A stretch of DNA of 64,000 bases from Lomentospora prolificans (Eukaryota > Ascomycota > Sordariomycetes > Microascales > Microascaceae). The DNA lies in contig JARFXM010000009.1 of the NCBI GenBank assembly GCA_029532625.1, positions 744,001 through 808,000 of the forward strand, in the 5' to 3' direction. Position numbers and translations under genes: made by a program. The notes beneath the pieces are model-generated. The model was given only the letters and a program-made list of their open reading frames with translations, searched no databases and had not been told where the DNA came from. Below are positions 10,667-20,886 of the stretch, piece by piece. Position 1 is the stretch's first letter. The number at the start of each line of letters is the position of its first letter.

Positions 10667-11967
10667 ATGGCCGAGATCCGCCGAAAACTCGTCATCGTTG
10701 GCGATGGTGCCTGCGGTAAAACCTGCTTGTTGATGTGAGCAGATCTCCCAGTCCCTCCCGAACCCCCTCAATTCTCATCACCGCCGGCTCCCACGAGCTT
10801 CTCCTAACTATACCATCAACAATTCTGCCATTCGGAAGTTGGTTTTATCGCCATCTGACTTGACGCATCGCCCGCCGGATCTACTCTTTGTCACATAGAA
10901 GCTAACTCCGTTATCAGCGTCTTCTCCAAGGGTACTTTCCCGGAGGTATGCATTGTCTAGATATCTTTACATTTCACCCCTTTTACGTTTCGATGCCAAA
11001 TCCAGCCATCACCCTAAAATAGCTGCGAGCTCTTAAGCTCGCCATCACATTCCCCGTGTTCCTCCTCTCTTGACCGATGAGATCCCACCTCAAACTGCCA
11101 ATGAGTTGCTGCCGTCGTGGTTTCAGTCTCTGGTGGACTCAATTCTGCTGCATATTATCTCAGCCTCACAAGTCATGCTTGCTTTGCCGTGGACAAAAAA
11201 ATAACGAAAAAAAGATTTCGCGAAACTAATAACGCTTCGGTTGCTAGGTCTACGTTCCCACCGTTTTCGAGAACTACGTCGCCGATGTTGAGGTCGATGG
11301 CAAGCACGTCGAGCTAGCCCTTTGGGATACGGCTGGTCAAGAAGACTACGATCGTCTCCGTCCTCTCTCCTACCCCGACTCGCACGTGATCCTCATCTGC
11401 TTCGCGATTGACTCGCCCGACTCTCTTGACAATGTCCAGGAGAAGGTATGTTGCCGATATGTACCTCGCAGCGCATTGTGCAGCCACAGTTCCCCCTTAG
11501 CTGCGAAGAAGCGATGCTGTTGCCGTTGATGCCGCATCAAACGAAAACGCGATGCATACTAACACATCCTCTTGCAGTGGATTTCGGAGGTTCTCCATTT
11601 CTGCCAGGGTCTTCCCATCATCCTCGTTGGTTGCAAGAAGGATCTTCGATACGATCCCAAGACGATCGAGGAGCTTCGTAAGACGAGCCAGAAGCCCGTC
11701 TCTCCTGAAGAGGTTAGTCCCTACTATCTGAACATCACCCCTAAACGAGCTGGATGTGCGCTGCGGCCTTGCGTGCGTGACACGATTGCTAAAATATCTA
11801 CGTTCGATTAGGGTGAGGAAGTCCGAAAGAAGATTGGTGCCTATAAGTACCTCGAGTGCTCTGCTAGGACCAGCGAGGGTGTCCGCGAGGTGTTTGAGCA
11901 CGCTACCAGGGCGGCTCTCCTTTCTCGCAAGTCCAACAAGTCGCACAAGAAGTGCTTGATTCTTTAA
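10667..11967 (+). CDS. RHO1: Rho1-type small GTPase
   Basis: Membrane-anchored Rho GTPase. In fungi Rho1 activates beta-1,3-glucan synthase and protein kinase C and organises actin. Five exons give 194 residues: 10667-10734, 10918-10945, 11248-11445, 11578-11712 and 11812-11967. All four introns are GT-AG. The P-loop GDGACGKT is at residues 12-19, the effector loop YVPTVFENY at 34-42, DTAGQE at 59-64, the guanine-specificity motif CKKDL at 117-121, and ECSA at 158-161. The Rho insert helix follows. The protein ends in a basic stretch and the CAAX box CLIL (191-194), a geranylgeranylation signal. Length and motif spacing fit RhoA/Rho1 rather than Cdc42 or Rac. Exon 2 has only 28 nt, and the 302-nt second intron is the longest in the gene. 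No key residue is missing. Confidence 0.96.
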
Positions 11968-13578
11968 GTGGATATCTCGACAAATACCCAACGGGCGAAT
12001 CCCGGCTCTGTATACGACATCTAATCAACATAATGCGGTCGCATATCGCTTTTTCTCGGCACGCTCTCGTCACAATGGCAGGGGACAAGTACCACGGCTT
12101 GGGTGAAGGCTGATAACCCCACGAGGGAGCTTGTGGGGGTTTCTCGAGCCGGTCAACTCTCGGTCTCCAGAAGTGGAAGGCCTTGATAGTGGCCTTGGTG
12201 GCATTCGACAGGGTCTTCATCGGTCAGCGTACTGCCTTCGGCTTTGGTGCTAAGGGAGGGAGGCTACTTCATTCAGCTTGTCTCTTATTTTTCTTCAGCG
12301 AGGATTATTGGCTTTTATTCTTTTACGTTTGGTTTCCTCCCCCTTACTACCCCCCACTGCGTGATGGAAGATGAAGCGATAGGGAATCTTTTTGTTTTTT
12401 TTTTTTCTTCCGTGATTGGCAACAGCAAAGATTGTTTCATAGTTTTCCGATGACGTCTAGTGTCTGCTTGATTCTCAGTTCGTGTATCATGGCCTGTACA
12501 CTCGAGCCTGTGAAGAAGGCGATGTTAGGGGTTCCAGGGAAGCAGAGAAGTCAAGCATGATGTCAAATGGAGACGGGAAAGCTCGTAGTCACCCAGACGG
12601 AGCAAGTACATGTCTGCGTTGTGTGTGTATGTGCGTGCGTATGTGAGTTGTCAGCTCTATAGTTGTAAGTGGGTAACGGCAGAAAAGACGGGTGGGGAGA
12701 ACGACAAGGCGTGCAGGTGGAAGAGATCAAAGGGGGGATTTTCCAGAGCCAGATGGAAGGAGAGGAGAGGAGAGGAATGCTGGACACACTGGGTCGGCTC
12801 TCCTGTGTTGTCTCTTTTTCACCCTGTCTGTGTATCTCTGGATGGAGTCGGATTTTGGAGAAGGATGTGTGAAGCTGTCATTTCTTTGTTGTAAACACAG
12901 GCGCGGGCTATATCATATATGTAATTTTTTTTTTCCTCGCTCTTTCCCTTTTAATCTGCGCGTCATGTTTCTTCCCTAGTCAAGGATTCGTTTTGCCTGG
13001 TTGAGAGTGTTCGCATGTAATGGTGGTGATATCTCTCTCTGCCCTGCCTAGATCGCTCACCTTTCCATTAGCATATTGACAATCGCGTTTATCCTGCCTG
13101 CACGCCATCCAACGTTAGCAGCCTGGAATTCCACCCATGGGGTCTCCCTAGATGTTTAGCTGGTTGCAGCCTGAACATGGCCGTGGATGACGACGAGCAG
13201 TCGAGACACAAGATGGACGATGGACGAAAACAAGGGGTCAACCCACGGCCATATATGTAAACACAGATCAACACATGGCAACGGCGACGATGCAAAGTCT
13301 TGGCTACAGTTTGATAGTATATGCTATTCAGTCTGTTGATAACCGCAAAGACGTAATTTCATGCATTCATTCCATCGATGCAAATAAGAGCAGAACAATC
13401 TCTCTCTTGGTATCCACCGTAAACCGTTTGCCCACGCCAGGGCAGCCCGAAATGTAAGACAGGAGTGAAGGGATAGACAGTCAAGGCGATCCGAACTCAA
13501 GACGTGGAGTGTGCACTCTGGAAAGGGAGAAAAAGAAAAAAAAGGACACCGACTTGCACGTCGTCGAAGTCGAGGGCT
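11968..13578. other. Intergenic region RHO1 to Cys-rich peptide gene
   Basis: This is 1.6 kb between two convergent genes. It contains the RHO1 3' region, several T-runs (about 12393, 12927) and a GT-rich patch (about 12617-12645). No frame in either strand looks like a gene. Confidence 0.5.
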
Positions 13579-13772
13579 TTAGTTGGGGCAGGTCTACGTT
13601 GGGAGTTGACGAGTTAGCCATGAAAGAAAACACTTCGCCCAAAGGACCCGGGACGAAGGGGGGAGCTGGACGAGACGAGACATACAGCACCACAAGAACC
13701 GCAGGTCTTGGTGGCACCGGCGGCGGCACCGCAGCTGGGGCAGGTTGCGTGGAAGTTGACGAGCTCCTGCAT
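13579..13772 (-). CDS. 33-residue Cys-rich peptide (CxxC pairs), two exons
   Basis: I do not recognise the family. Exon 13772-13686 (29 codons) is joined to exon 13593-13579. The intron 13685-13594 starts GTATGT, contains GGCTAAC and ends ACGTAG. The join yields 33 residues with Cys at 11, 14, 24, 27 and 31, in the pattern CPSC-x9-CGSC-x3-C, ending CPN and TAA. There is no signal peptide, so a cytosolic place is likely. Cys paired as CxxC on such a short chain suggests zinc or copper binding, as in metallothioneins or a mini zinc ribbon, but that is inference. The CT-rich leader and textbook intron argue for real expression. Unspliced reading would give a longer, low-complexity tail, which I think is an artefact. 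An odd total of five Cys leaves one free, or the peptide may dimerise. Confidence 0.65.
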
Positions 13773-14904
13773 TATGAGACTTTCTTGACTCGTCTTGTAT
13801 ATATGTATATATATATTTCTTTTCGTCTTTGAATAGCGGTCTGCTTGGGGAAGGATATATCCAACTAGAAAAAGAGACAATACTGAAGAAAAGAGAGAGA
13901 GAGGAGAGAGAGAGAGAGGGGGAGAAGCTACAGATTTGGGAAACAGGGTGTCTCCCAGCTTATATGGAGGGGAAAGAAGGAAGTAGAAAAATGAGGGTGG
14001 GGTGGATTCGGGGGGCGGGGGTTGTGGATGCAAAGGCTCTCTCGCTCGTTGCTTGCACGCTCTCTCTATGCGCTCTGGTCTACGATGGGCCCAGCTGGCA
14101 AAGCTTGGGGGTTGGCTGTTTCCCCAGCCAGGAAAAGGCGGACGAGGCGAGACCGTTGCCTGGGGGAGAGGGTATTAGTTGGGTAACCCTCCATGGCTAG
14201 GACGCACACATGAGGGAGGGCGAGGTGAAGGCAAAAGGGAAAGGAAAAGAAAAAAAGTCGCCGCCCCCGCGCGTTGAGGATGATGGTCGCCGCAGTTGGT
14301 GACCTTTTTGACATGGGTTGCTCGCTGGCTGGCGATGGGTGCGCGATGGAGGATGGATCGATCACAATATTATTATGCCAGCCCACCGCCTGGCGCGGGG
14401 TCCTATCAAGCGCCAAGCCAAGCTGCCTGTCTGGCGCTCCTACCGTTGGTTTTTAGACGTCGTCAGGCTGGCTGCTGGCTGGCTCTTCGAACCTTTGATT
14501 CAGATGGCCAGCCTGGCACCTTGTTCCCTCTTGCAGCTTGTTCCCTCTTACAGCCGACCATGGGATACGAATATGTTTTGGAATACACGGAGCCGTATGT
14601 GGGAAAATAACACGACTTGCACGACCTCGTCAACCCAAGCGGAAAAACTAAGAGAAATACCTTTTCCCGATCTCAAATCTCACCCCGTCTAAGACGACCA
14701 TGAGCAAACCTAACCACAACCCCGCCCAGCTGGCTCACCACCTCTCTCCACTAGTTTTCAAAAAAGAAAAAGGTCTTGGCCATCCCAAAACCTGCCAGCC
14801 AGTCAGCGCTCGTCCATTTGATCACACAGACTACCATCTGCCGCACCAGGGGGAGTTCCCGGGACTGGAGAGAGACAGACCCCCTTTGTGAGCTCTGCCG
14901 CCAT

Positions 14905-14920
14905 CTCTCTCTCTCTCTCT

Positions 14921-14957
<37 letters not shown>
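14905..14957. repeat. (CT)10 followed by T34
   Basis: A dinucleotide CT tract runs straight into 34 consecutive T (14924-14957). It is a typical slippage-prone microsatellite and likely polymorphic between isolates. It is not linked to an element end that I can see. Confidence 0.85.
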
Positions 14958-15593
14958 CTTGTGGTTGGATTGGTTCTCGTTCTCATTCCCGGGATCCGCC
15001 GTATCCACTTCCGTAGAAGAGAAGCTTCGCGACGTCTCGGGAGCTCTTCTCTCGGCGTGGTTTCGACGAGCCTCCTGGTCACCGCTGGATGAGGGACATC
15101 ATATCGTCCTATGATTGCACCACGCTTTGTAAGATGACCTGACTTCTCTAGTCTCACCGTAGAACTGTCCCATGATATAGAATTATAGAATTGTCCATGA
15201 CATGTCTCTATGTAATATTACAACCAAAAGACTAGCGCTGATAGTAGAATAATGTGAATAACGTCAAACAAGGTGGGGAAATGACAAGGAGAAAGGGTTG
15301 ACCCCCAAAGTCGGTGTAATAAAATCGGAAAGAAGAGGGAAGAGAGGGGAAAAAAAAAAGAAAAAAGAAAAAGCTCTGATGCGAATCCTCAGCCAAGGTT
15401 CCCATGATGCCGGACCATCTTCCGTTCCTTACTCCTCTCCCGTTCTAAAGCATATCAGGACTCCCATAACAACATGCTTCCCGTCGCTGATGTCCACTCC
15501 CCTTTTCGTTGTTCTCTATGCTATGGAGATTGAAAAAAAATGAAAAATGAAAAATTCTCCTCATTTAAGACACAAAAAGAAGTCAGGTTAATC

Positions 15594-15640
15594 GTAGTAG
15601 TAGTAGTGGTGGTGGTGGTGGTGGTGGTGGTAGCAGTAGA
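15594..15640. repeat. TAG/TGG trinucleotide repeat
   Basis: TAG repeats turn into about nine TGG/GGT units and back to TAG. The tract lies within 100 nt after the stop of the transporter gene, so probably in its 3' UTR, where the transcript would carry CCA and CTA repeats. Confidence 0.75.
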
Positions 15641-15684
15641 AGAAAAAAAAAAATAAGGGACAAAGGAATCTCGTAGTAGTGGTT

Positions 15685-17555
15685 TTACATGCACTGTCCA
15701 GGGCCCCCCTCGCCGCTGATAATCTTCTCCGCCGCCTGGAAGATGCTCACCAAGAGCACGAGGCACCCAAACGCCGCGACGCCCACGGCTGCGTACGTCT
15801 TCCACGACCTCGTCGTGAGCTTGATATAGCACAGCGGAGGCAGGATGTACGCCAGCGCGCACGCGCTCGTGGCGCCCACGAGCTCAAACACGGCGCCCAA
15901 ATCGCACGTTATGAGGCTAAGCACCATGGCCGAGACGATGAGACTCGTGCTGAAGATGAGGTGGAGGTTCATGTTGAAGGGCTCGCCGGGAAAGAAGTAG
16001 TTGAACATGACCTCGCGGCACACAAACGCCTCAAGGGGTAGCGTCGTGAGCATATTGAGGCCGAAGCAGAGCCGGGCAATGTTAACCATTGTGTTGTCGG
16101 CGGGGAAGTTGTTAAGGAGGTTGCCGAGGGTCTTGTCGCCAAAGATGAGAAAGCCCGAGAGGGCGAGGACGAGGCAGGAGATCATGGAGATGGAGGTGGA
16201 GTAGTGCGTCACGCGCGAGAAGCGGTCGATGGTCGGCGTCTTGAGGGACCCGTAGATTAGGAGGGAGTTATGGTGACATACGAAAGCTGGCCAAGCCGTG
16301 TTAGCCCGCCGCGATTGAGCAAGCGTAAAAGAGGGTGTCCATCTTACCAAATGATATAACGCCAATGGCTTGGAATATTCCGCTGTTAATGAAAATGTGT
16401 TCCTTGCTGATGGTTCCCCTGTTCTCACTGGGGACCAACACGCCCTGGATCACAACGGTGATGATAATCACAGCCATGCTTATCAGTGCAAGCGTACTCG
16501 CTTTCGCAAGCTGCCCATCCCGTTAGGTTAGCCAATCTTCGTCGCAAGTCCGACAATCCATCAGGAGCCCTCACCTTTGCAATATCCCGGTACAACGTAA
16601 GAGGGTAGCTGATACCGAGAACAAACACAACAATAACCACCCTCCTATCCGCCAGGAGGCCAAACACCGGCATCTCCCTCAGCGAAGGCCATATCGCCTC
16701 CAGCACATGCGGAATCGTATCGCCCACAATCACCCCGAACGCCACCATCCCGCCAAACGCAAACGCCCACTGCGCCACCGAAATCGCAATCAACCCAGGC
16801 TTCCCAAAGCAGTGCTGCACGGTGCCCTGGAAGCTATTCGCGCCGCTAAGCTTGCTGTTGATGACGATGAGCCGGATCGTCCAGTCCACCGTGACGGTCA
16901 GCCCCACCAGCAGCGCGATGCCCGCGAACAGGCCCGCCTGCCGCAGCGCGTAGGGCTGGCCGATGATGCCCGCGCCGATGATGGAGTTGGCCATGTTCAT
17001 AAACGCCGAGCGCAGACCTGACTTGGGCCTGCGGCGCTCCTCATCGGCCCATTCGTGGACGTCGGCTTCGCCCCACGGTCCGTTCGCCACCGTCACCGAG
17101 GGGGCCTCGATATCCGTGAGGAGCGGCCTCCGCGTCTGCGAGCCGCGGCTACTCGTATCCTCGCCGTCGTCGCTGTCGTAGTCGTCCCGCACCTCGAAGG
17201 ATCCGCTCCGCTCGTCCATCGAGCTCCGCATCGTATAGTCGCGCGGCGGTTCCAGCACTGAGGGAGTCAGGTCGAAGCGCACCCTGTTGGCACTGCGCGG
17301 CGTCCGCGGGGATGTCACCAGCACGGGGCTGGGTATCCTCGCCGGCAGCCTCAGAGGGGCTTTGTGGTACCGGTTGGCGTTGGCGTCACCATTGCCGTTG
17401 GGCGCCGTAGCATCGTGGTGGTCGTCGTTCTTAAGGTCGTCGAGCTGCTCGTCGTCAGAGTACTGGGCGAGAAGACCCGTCTCCTCTTCGTGTTGTGCCG
17501 CTGTGGCTGAGCCATCCTCGCGCTTGGAGGCTCCTTCGGTCCTGGCCTTGGCCAT
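15685..17555 (-). CDS. AVT-type amino acid/auxin permease family transporter (vacuolar, AVT2/SLC38-like)
   Basis: Proton-coupled amino acid transporter of the AAAP family, probably of the vacuolar or other internal membrane. Exons 17555-16575, 16510-16348 and 16286-15685 give 581 residues. The introns have GTGAGG/GGCAG and GTAAGA/GCCAG ends. The first about 190 residues are hydrophilic and acidic, with a long cytosolic tail as in yeast Avt proteins. The membrane domain begins at the family hallmark NMANSIIGAGIIGQPYAL, where an unwound TM1 binds substrate, and continues through about 11 hydrophobic segments. The tail is short and ends GGPGQCM. The IIGAGI motif and overall length fit the Avt2/Avt6/SLC38 group. 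Substrate cannot be told from sequence. The start ATG at 17555 is followed directly by a polar leader; no nearer in-frame alternative seems better. Confidence 0.88.
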
Positions 17556-19155
17556 TGTGGGATTTGGTAGCTACGCTGGCATCTTGCGCACAGGATTCAC
17601 GGTCCTGTGTTCCGTTTGATCCAGGTATGGCGTATACGTGCGTCGATCGGTGGTGGTAGATTAAGGAAAGGTTGCTTCGTGAAAGAAGGGAACAAGGAGC
17701 GGGTTCCTGGGTATCACGAGATAATTCCGCTGGCGGAGGAAGAATGTGTCGTTAAAACAGACGCACACACTTGAGGCTGGCTGGTGGTAGGGAATTGTAG
17801 TAGTGGAGGTGTTAGCAGTTGACACAAGGGGGGGGCGGGCCAGATGCGGAATTGACGGAAAATGCCAACTCGAATCAGGGGCGGCCTGGTGGCTGTGAGA
17901 AATTGTTCCAGTTCCAGGTACGCGGGATCCCGTAACTCCCGCACGCAAATCCCCGTGTACAGCTGGCTTGAGGCTAAGTAGCTATTATTGATACTGCAGC
18001 GTAATAAGCTGGCTTTGTCCAGCTTACAGACGCCCGTGGTTTTATCTATAGATAGGATCAATGATTGAAAAACAAGTCCTGTCATGTGACATGGAACTGC
18101 TGATCGACGATTTTCGACGGCTACCAACGGAGTAGAGTATTCACTTGCTCTTGATTGCCTCTAACCCAGAGTCGTGCATGTCAAGGGGGAGAACTTGCGG
18201 GCAGATCTCTTACGATACGCAGATGGAAGCTTCGGGGGAGAACAAGCCTTGCTATTACACGGGAGTCCGTCCCAAGATACCGTGCGCTAAAGCTGCCCTT
18301 GTCCCAGCGTGCCAGCTTAAGAACGTAATAGTGGGATGATTAGTGGCCAGCCCCCAAAAACTATCAGCGTGACTGGTGCAATGCGACCTGCCCCTGAAGC
18401 CCCTGGAACTGAATGTGCTGGATCAATGGTGGGCCAGCCAGGCATTCATTTGACATGGATGAATCCGCCAGTGCTGATTGATGATCATCCGTACTTGTTG
18501 AGCGTTTTGGGCAAAACCCACCGTTGCCAGGAGATTACTGAATGCTGGTGCAACAAGAAACTTTCACCCTTGTTCTAAATCATGCGCTCTCCGGTCCGAG
18601 CATCGAAATTCCAGCATGCAGAATGTAATCGTTGTTTTTCTACTACTAGGCCTAGTCTTATTACAATGGTAGTACAAGTGTTCAAAATCAGAGACCAGAA
18701 GCCTCTCTCATGTGCCCTCGCCTCCTGTTGCCACATCGTATATGTGAACAGTTCCCTGTATCCTCCCGTACCAAAATGGGTTCTTGTTTTCAACTATAAA
18801 CACACAAGTTCCTTTGCTCCCTCCCCAGTCATGTTTCGGGTATCATGTATCAAAGCAGAATCGAATAATGAGAAAAAAAAAAAGCAAGCGAATGTGGCCA
18901 GAGTACCCTCAGATGTTGAATAGATTTTCCCGATACCTCGCGCTGTAAAAAACCCAGACGATATATGCATCTGCCTTCCTTCCTTTTTCCACTACGAAGG
19001 ATAATGATTGTATGTAATGTGTATGATGGCGTGAGAATGAGCAACGCCTCTACCGTGGTAAGAGACAATCTGCGCAAGTTGGCAACCGCGCGGGCTTAGA
19101 CTCGGTGAAACCAACTCCCCTATTGTTGTATCGGTAATCGCCGTGCAAGGTTGAA
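17556..19155. other. Intergenic region transporter to aspartic protease
   Basis: This 1.6 kb should contain the transporter promoter (first few hundred nt) and the protease 3' region. GCTGGC words recur at 17778, 17961 and 18010. I find no gene. Confidence 0.5.
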
Positions 19156-20886
19156 TCAGGAAGCACAATTGGCCATGGCTACAACCAGGACAGCAATCCA
19201 CAGATGTTGACAAGGTAGCCTCCACGATCCGAGCCCGCTTTGACTAGACTCTGAGTTGGGCGACTCCGATTCCGCCGTCGCTGCAGCATCTTCGGCACTG
19301 GTGGAGTCACCAGCACGCGACGTTTCGGGACCACCGACACCGATGGGTGGCACGCCCTCGGTGGTGTCTGTGTTGGGGGCCGATGAGGTTGTTGCCTGGT
19401 CGGTTTCCGAAGAAGTTGGTTGCTTCGAGACGGCTTCAGCCGGTCGAGCAGCGAAACCTAATTAATTGCCTTCTTAGTCCCGATCATAAAACTTGGTGTT
19501 GTTCCGACTTACCAATCCTAAGCTTATCCATGTCAAATACGGCGTAGACGTTCTTTAAGAAGACAGCACCAAGAAGCCATCCGTTGGCAACAACTTCGTG
19601 ACCGTAGATGTTGCTCCTACACATTCCATTCCCGGCCGCACTACCCACCCAGTCTGCAGTCTGCACCTCATAACGCTTTCCAGAAAAGGTAAAAGTGATG
19701 ACCTGCTTCGTATCGCAGGGAACCTTCCAGTTAACATTGTCAGAGCTAGTAGCTCCCTTGATGAAGCCGTGGAGGGACTTGACGTCCTCAGGGGGGCCGA
19801 AAACGAAGGAAGTGCCAGTATCGATGTAGGCCACACGTCCGCTGGTTCCCAGGCCCTTGTCATCCGCACCGAGATCATCAAGCGGGATGGCCCAATCGGA
19901 CGAGGCTTCTTGAGGCACGTCGGTATACTCGATGTCACCGGTATATTTCTTCTCGTTAATACCGCCCAGAGTAAGCTCACCCTCGTTGGTCCCTGAAGAA
20001 CCTCGGTTGAGGGAGACGGAAAAGACATTCTGCTTGAGCTTCTTCGAGTCTTTGAGCTTGACGCCAAAGTTGTCCGTCTTGGTTTGCGTCATAGACATGC
20101 CGAGGATACCATCAAAGGGAAAATGCCTGAAGTCATCCGAGGTGTTCTCCGCCACGCCAAATTTCATCGAGACATCGAACTCGCCAAGCTTGATTGAGTC
20201 TTGAATCGTGGGCCCTTTCACGGATCCGGAACCGTAATTGACATTGAAATCGGACTTGAGGTCCTTGGCGGTGGTGGATTTGGATACGTCAAATGTATCG
20301 TGCAACGTGCAAGGATCTGAGGTGCAAGATGAGCCCATGACCCAGGTAGTACCCGCACCCGTGTCGAACAACATATACATAGGCGTGTTGTTCGAGCCTA
20401 TTTGAACCTTGACGAAGTACGCGTAGTCTTTCCCGTCTTGGTAGATTCCTATCGCGTTCGAGAGCTCCGGCTGCGTCGGCTCCATCACGCTGTACTGGTT
20501 ATCTCGCTTCCTGGCAACCCGTGCTGGGAGCCTCGTCACTCGGTGTCGCGCATACTTCATCGATAACCACCTAACCTCCTGGAGGATATCGTCTTCGGTA
20601 ACCTCGCCAATCTATCGATGAAATTCTGCGTCAGCATATGCGGAACGTGAGGAACGACTCATACGGTGCCCAGGTTGAATTTGCATACCTTTCTTCCGGC
20701 GGCCCGGTGAATGTCCACTGTCACAGGTGACCTCTTGGCCTCGGGACTAGAATCGATAGGTGATCTTTTCTCGGCCCCCGCATCGCCATCGCAGGTCCCA
20801 TCCACACGGCATGGTTCCCAGATGAACAGAGCATTTGTTGATACGGCCCATACCAAGAGTTGGAGAAAGATAACTGAAACCTTCAT
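19156..20886 (-). CDS. Secreted, probably GPI-anchored pepsin-type aspartic protease (yapsin-like)
   Basis: Family A1 endopeptidase acting at the cell surface. Exons 20886-20665, 20611-19513 and 19457-19156 give 540 residues; introns 20664-20612 and 19512-19458 are GT-AG and keep frame. The start at 20886 opens with a good signal peptide (MKVSVIFLQLLVWAVSTNA); an in-frame ATG five codons earlier is possible. A propeptide with dibasic KR sites (EKRSP, AKRSP) and a second basic stretch precedes the mature enzyme. The catalytic motifs are FDTGAG with Asp at residue 157 and YIDTGTS with Asp at 338. The flap is NYGSGS with Tyr at 200. After the catalytic domain comes a Ser/Thr/Ala/Glu-rich stalk and a hydrophobic C-terminus (WIAVLVVAMANCAS), which suggests a GPI anchor. 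All catalytic residues are present. It is flanked by long gene-poor DNA on the upstream side. Confidence 0.92.

Larger units (their letters stand above)
13773..15684. other. Upstream region of the Cys-rich gene and 3' flank of the transporter
   Basis: Positions 13798-13817 are an AT-alternating stretch and 13893-13921 a GA tract (CT on the gene strand), which together look like the promoter/leader of the peptide gene. Positions 14300-14810 are rich in GCTGGC/GCCAGC. A (CT)10-T34 tract lies at 14905-14957 and a trinucleotide repeat at 15594-15640. No gene is seen. Confidence 0.5.
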
